Shown here: positions 5,013-7,514 of the stretch, one piece after another
Numbering within the stretch: the first letter of the stretch is position 1
Layout: the number at the start of each line of letters is the position of its first letter
Assembly: GCA_900556365.1 (NCBI GenBank)
Contig: USOG01000065.1
Span: 1 to 7,514 of the forward strand
Source of the DNA: an uncultured Collinsella sp.
Lineage (GTDB): Bacteria > Actinomycetota > Coriobacteriia > Coriobacteriales > Coriobacteriaceae
Length of the DNA stretch: 7,514 bases
Direction of reading: 5' to 3'
Position numbers and translations under genes: made by a program
The notes under the pieces: model-generated
What the model was told of the DNA's origin: nothing
What the model saw: only the letters and a program-made list of their open reading frames with translations
Databases searched by the model: none

Positions 5013-7383
5013 CGACAACGCGCTGGTGGTGGCGCTCGATACTTCGACCGACATGCTTGCCTGCGCGGCAAGCTGGATTGATGGGCAGACGGGCGAGACG
5101 AAGCTCGTGAGTGGCGACCATATGTGTCGCCGTCACGCCAACGTTGAGCTCGTGAATACTGTTGATGGCGTGCTGGCTCAAGCCGGTCTGGATCGCAGCG
5201 ATGTTGGTTGCTACGTGGTCGGCCGCGGCCCGGGGTCGTTTACGGGTGTGCGCATCGGCATCTCCACTGCCAAGGGCCTCGCGCGCGGTGCCAATGTTCC
5301 GCTGCTGGGCGTGTCGACGCTCGACGCTTGCGCTTGGACGGCGTGGAAGGCTGGCGTGCGCGGCAAGCTTGGTATCTTGGCCGATGCTATGCGCGGCGAG
5401 GTATATCCGGCGCTGTATATGCTGGTCGATGAGGGTCCCGAGCGTCAATTTGAGCGCGAACACGTGGTCAAGGCCGCCGTGGCGCTCGATGAGTGGCGCC
5501 AAGCGGCGGACTGGGACCAGGTTCAGCTGACCGGTGACGGTCTCGTGCGCTATGGCAAGCTGCTGGGTGAGGACGAGGCCGCCCGCTGCATGGAGCGCGA
5601 CCTGTGGTGGCCTTCGGGCGAGGGCTTGCTGCTCGCACACGCTGCGGGTGACGGCGATCCGGCCCGCGTCTTGCCGATTTACACGCGCCTTTCGGATGCC
5701 GAGGAAAACGAGCGCAAGCGTCTTGGTCTTGCCGAGAGTGCGCAGAGTGAAATTACGGGCGTTGCCGATGAACTCGCCGGTCGCCATCTGCAGTTCCGTC
5801 CCATGGGCGCGGCGGATGCCGAGGGCGCGAGCGCGCTGGAGGCTGTCTGCTTTGAAGGCGCCGGACACGAGGCGTGGACGCCGGGCATGTTCCTGTCCGA
5901 ACTGGGCGAGGACGTCGCTGCGCCGCGTAGTTGGTGGGTGGCACACGACGACGGCAAGCTGCTGGGCCTTGCCGGCGGTATGGTCGTGGACGGTGATGTG
6001 CAGATTCTGGATGTCGCCGTCGACCCGGCACATCGCCGTGAGGGCATTGCCCGCAAGCTGCTGTCGCATGTGAGCTATGATGCCCAGATGCTCGGCTGCA
6101 CCACGGCTTCGCTCGAGGTCGAGGACGGTAACGAGGGAGCGATTGCGCTTTATAACGCTCTGGGCTTTACCGAGGCTGGCCGTCGCCGCGGTTACTACGG
6201 TGTTGGCAAAGATGCCATCGTCATGACGGCGCCGCTGCCCTTGGTGCTCCCGGTCGACAACGCTTCGCCCGAGCCGACGGCGGCTGAGCAGCGTGTATGG
6301 CCGCTGCCTGCGCCCGAGCGAACCGTTGAGGAGCGCGCTGAAATTGAGCGCCGTCGCCTAGTGCTCGCTATCGAGAGTTCCTGCGACGAGACGGCCGTGG
6401 CGATTATCGATGCGGATGGCAATATGCTGGCCAACCAGGTGTCGACACAGATTGATTTTCACGCCCGCTTTGGCGGCGTGGTGCCCGAGATCGCCTCGCG
6501 CAAGCACGTTGAGGTGATTGTGAGTGTCGTAGATGCGGCGCTCGAGGATGCCGCGGCATCGCTTGGCCTTGAGGGTGGGGCGATTGCGCCAAGTGAGCTT
6601 GCCGCCGTGGGCGTGACGCAAGGTCCGGGCCTGGTGGGTGCTCTGGTGGTGGGTGTCGCCTTTGCCAAGGGCTTTGCGTATGCTGCCGGCAAGCCGCTCG
6701 TGTGCGTCAATCATCTGGAGGGCCACTTGTTCGCCAACCTGTTGGCGCAGCCCGACCTCAAGCCTCCGTTTATCTTTACGCTTGTCTCGGGCGGGCACAC
6801 CATGCTCGTGCACGTAAAGGCATGGGGCGACTACGAGGTGCTCGGTGAGACGCTCGACGACGCCGTGGGCGAGGCCTTCGACAAGGTGGCCAAGGCGCTG
6901 GGCCTGGGCTATCCCGGTGGCCCCATCATTTCCAAGCTGGCCGAGACGGGCAATCCCCGCGCGATCGATTTCCCCCGTGCGCTTAACAGCAGGGGAGACT
7001 ATCGTTTCTCGCTTTCGGGTCTTAAAACGGCCGTGACGCTCTACATCGAGCAGGAGACCAAGGCCGGGCGCACGATTCACCTGCCCGATCTGGCGGCTTC
7101 GTTTGAGGCAGCTGTCTTTGACGTGCAGTACAAGAAGGCCAAAAACGCATTGCACGCTACCGGATGCAAGGAATACTGCATCGGCGGCGGCGTCTCGGCC
7201 AACCCGCATCTGCGCGAGATGATGATCAAGAAGCTTGGACGTCAGGGGATTCGCGTAACGGTGCCGCCCTTGTCTGCCTGCACCGATAACGCCGCCATGA
7301 TCGCGGAGGTCGCCCGCCGTAAATTCGACCGAGGTGAAATCTCGCCGTTCGACGTCGACGCCGATCCGAACATGACGTTGTAG
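4999..7383 (+). CDS. TsaB-RimI-TsaD three-domain fusion protein (t6A synthesis and bS18 acetylation)
   Basis: One 794-aa reading frame joins three proteins usually encoded separately. TsaB (about 1-240) has VALDTST (11-17) and GRGPGSFTGVRIG (75-87). RimI (about 264-412), an N-acetyltransferase for ribosomal protein bS18, has the acetyl-CoA motif VAVDPAHRREGIARKLL (339-355) and NEGAIALYNALGF (378-390). TsaD (about 453-794), the threonylcarbamoyl transferase, has VLAIESSCDETAVAI (455-469), the metal-binding HLEGH (572-576), LVSGGHTML (595-603), GEAFDKVAKALGLGYPGGP (624-642) and CTDNAAM (761-767, third metal ligand D763). All three look complete. Linkers at about 241-263 and 413-452 are charged or Pro/Ala/Glu-rich, as expected for flexible joins. 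The start ATG 4999 overlaps tsaE by 14 bases; the TTG at 4981 in frame would add six atypical residues. ATAAGG (4984-4989) is a distant ribosome binding site. I see no ribosome binding site plus start near either domain border, so separate translation is not suggested. The domain order matches the usual tsaB-rimI-tsaD gene order. Confidence 0.95.
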   Translation: MSLHNDNALVVALDTSTDMLACAASWIDGQTGETKLVSGDHMCRRHANVELVNTVDGVLAQAGLDRSDVGCYVVGRGPGSFTGVRIGISTAKGLARGANVPLLGVSTLDACAWTAWKAGVRGKLGILADAMRGEVYPALYMLVDEGPERQFEREHVVKAAVALDEWRQAADWDQVQLTGDGLVRYGKLLGEDEAARCMERDLWWPSGEGLLLAHAAGDGDPARVLPIYTRLSDAEENERKRLGLAESAQSEITGVADELAGRHLQFRPMGAADAEGASALEAVCFEGAGHEAWTPGMFLSELGEDVAAPRSWWVAHDDGKLLGLAGGMVVDGDVQILDVAVDPAHRREGIARKLLSHVSYDAQMLGCTTASLEVEDGNEGAIALYNALGFTEAGRRRGYYGVGKDAIVMTAPLPLVLPVDNASPEPTAAEQRVWPLPAPERTVEERAEIERRRLVLAIESSCDETAVAIIDADGNMLANQVSTQIDFHARFGGVVPEIASRKHVEVIVSVVDAALEDAAASLGLEGGAIAPSELAAVGVTQGPGLVGALVVGVAFAKGFAYAAGKPLVCVNHLEGHLFANLLAQPDLKPPFIFTLVSGGHTMLVHVKAWGDYEVLGETLDDAVGEAFDKVAKALGLGYPGGPIISKLAETGNPRAIDFPRALNSRGDYRFSLSGLKTAVTLYIEQETKAGRTIHLPDLAASFEAAVFDVQYKKAKNALHATGCKEYCIGGGVSANPHLREMMIKKLGRQGIRVTVPPLSACTDNAAMIAEVARRKFDRGEISPFDVDADPNMTL

Positions 7384-7411
7384 CTGGTACGGCGCGGTCC
7401 CCGGACGGAGG

Positions 7412-7514
7412 GGCCGGATATAAGGTTTCCTGCTCTGCAGTCCTGCGCAAGACGAAGGCCACATTAAGTGGCCTTCTTTGCGTGCGGAACTCGCGATAAA
7501 CCTTATATCCGGCC
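7412..7514. repeat. perfect 17-bp inverted repeat flanking a hairpin
   Basis: GGCCGGATATAAGGTTT at 7412-7428 is the exact reverse complement of AAACCTTATATCCGGCC at 7498-7514. The arms are separated by 69 bases that hold the terminator-like hairpin at 7446-7482. The next inner bases (7429 C and 7497 T) do not pair, so the arms end there internally; the outer end cannot be judged because the window stops. Candidates are a small non-autonomous element, a paired operator, or an extended RNA stem at the end of the operon transcript. No transposase or flanking target duplication can be seen. Confidence 0.7.
7446..7482 (+). terminator. probable intrinsic terminator of the acpS-tsaD operon
   Basis: GAAGGCCAC (7454-7462) and GTGGCCTTC (7468-7476) form a perfect 9-bp stem around an ATTAA loop, followed by TTT and then GCG. 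The stem can be extended by CGCAA (7446-7450) with TTGCG (7478-7482) across a small internal loop. It lies about 70 bases after the tsaD stop, as expected for the operon end. The T run is short, so termination may be partial; the same hairpin could also serve transcripts arriving from the right. Confidence 0.7.

Noticed and set aside
4897..6069. A 390-codon open frame on the minus strand opposite tsaE and tsaB-rimI
   Set aside because: It lies antisense to clearly recognised proteins, has no recognisable motif, and its amino acid make-up is what antisense of GC-rich codons gives.
6328..6363. GAGGAG (6328-6333) and GTG (6361) as a separate internal start for TsaD
   Set aside because: The spacing of 27 bases is too long for normal initiation, and there is no stop codon between RimI and TsaD.
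7396..7413. CCCC...GGGG after the tsaD stop as a terminator
   Set aside because: The stem is only about 4 bp and no T run follows; the hairpin at 7446-7482 is a much better candidate.
6358..7464. A 368-codon open frame on the minus strand opposite tsaD
   Set aside because: It is antisense to the full TsaD domain with its metal-binding motifs, starts inside the terminator region, and shows no known domain.

Overview
This window looks like part of a Coriobacteriia chromosome (Actinomycetota), most likely Collinsella or a close relative. That is inferred from the moderately high GC, the actinobacterial style of the 23S rRNA tail and 5S rRNA, and the fused TsaB-RimI-TsaD protein; no single feature proves the genus. 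Everything supportable is on the + strand.

Layout. Positions 1 to about 126 are the 3' end of a 23S rRNA gene whose body lies upstream of the window. A spacer of about 140 bases, rich in hairpins, leads to a complete 5S rRNA (about 268-386). A strong intrinsic terminator (420-450) ends the rRNA operon. Two similar sigma-70-type promoter candidates lie exactly 36 bases apart (465-494 and 501-530) and drive a tightly packed six-gene operon: acpS (holo-ACP synthase), nnr (bifunctional NAD(P)HX repair), alr (alanine racemase), a family 4 uracil-DNA glycosylase, tsaE, and a long gene encoding TsaB, RimI and TsaD in one chain. Gene junctions are 0, 2, 8 and 12 bases, then a 14-base overlap, so co-transcription and partial translational coupling are likely. 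The window ends with a terminator-like hairpin nested inside a perfect 17-bp inverted repeat (7412-7428 and 7498-7514), whose right arm reaches the last base.

Functional logic. The operon is housekeeping: activation of acyl carrier protein for lipid synthesis, repair of damaged nicotinamide cofactors, D-alanine supply for peptidoglycan, removal of uracil from DNA, and N6-threonylcarbamoyladenosine (t6A) modification of ANN-decoding tRNAs. TsaE, TsaB and TsaD are all here; TsaC/Sua5, which makes the threonylcarbamoyl-adenylate substrate, is not and must be elsewhere. RimI acetylates the N-terminus of ribosomal protein bS18.

I see no mobile element with a transposase, no CRISPR array, no tRNA and no clearly novel defence or biosynthetic system. 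The points most worth a second look are the three-domain fusion, the AcpS with an added charged tail and a leucine where the family usually has histidine, and the nested inverted repeat at the right edge.
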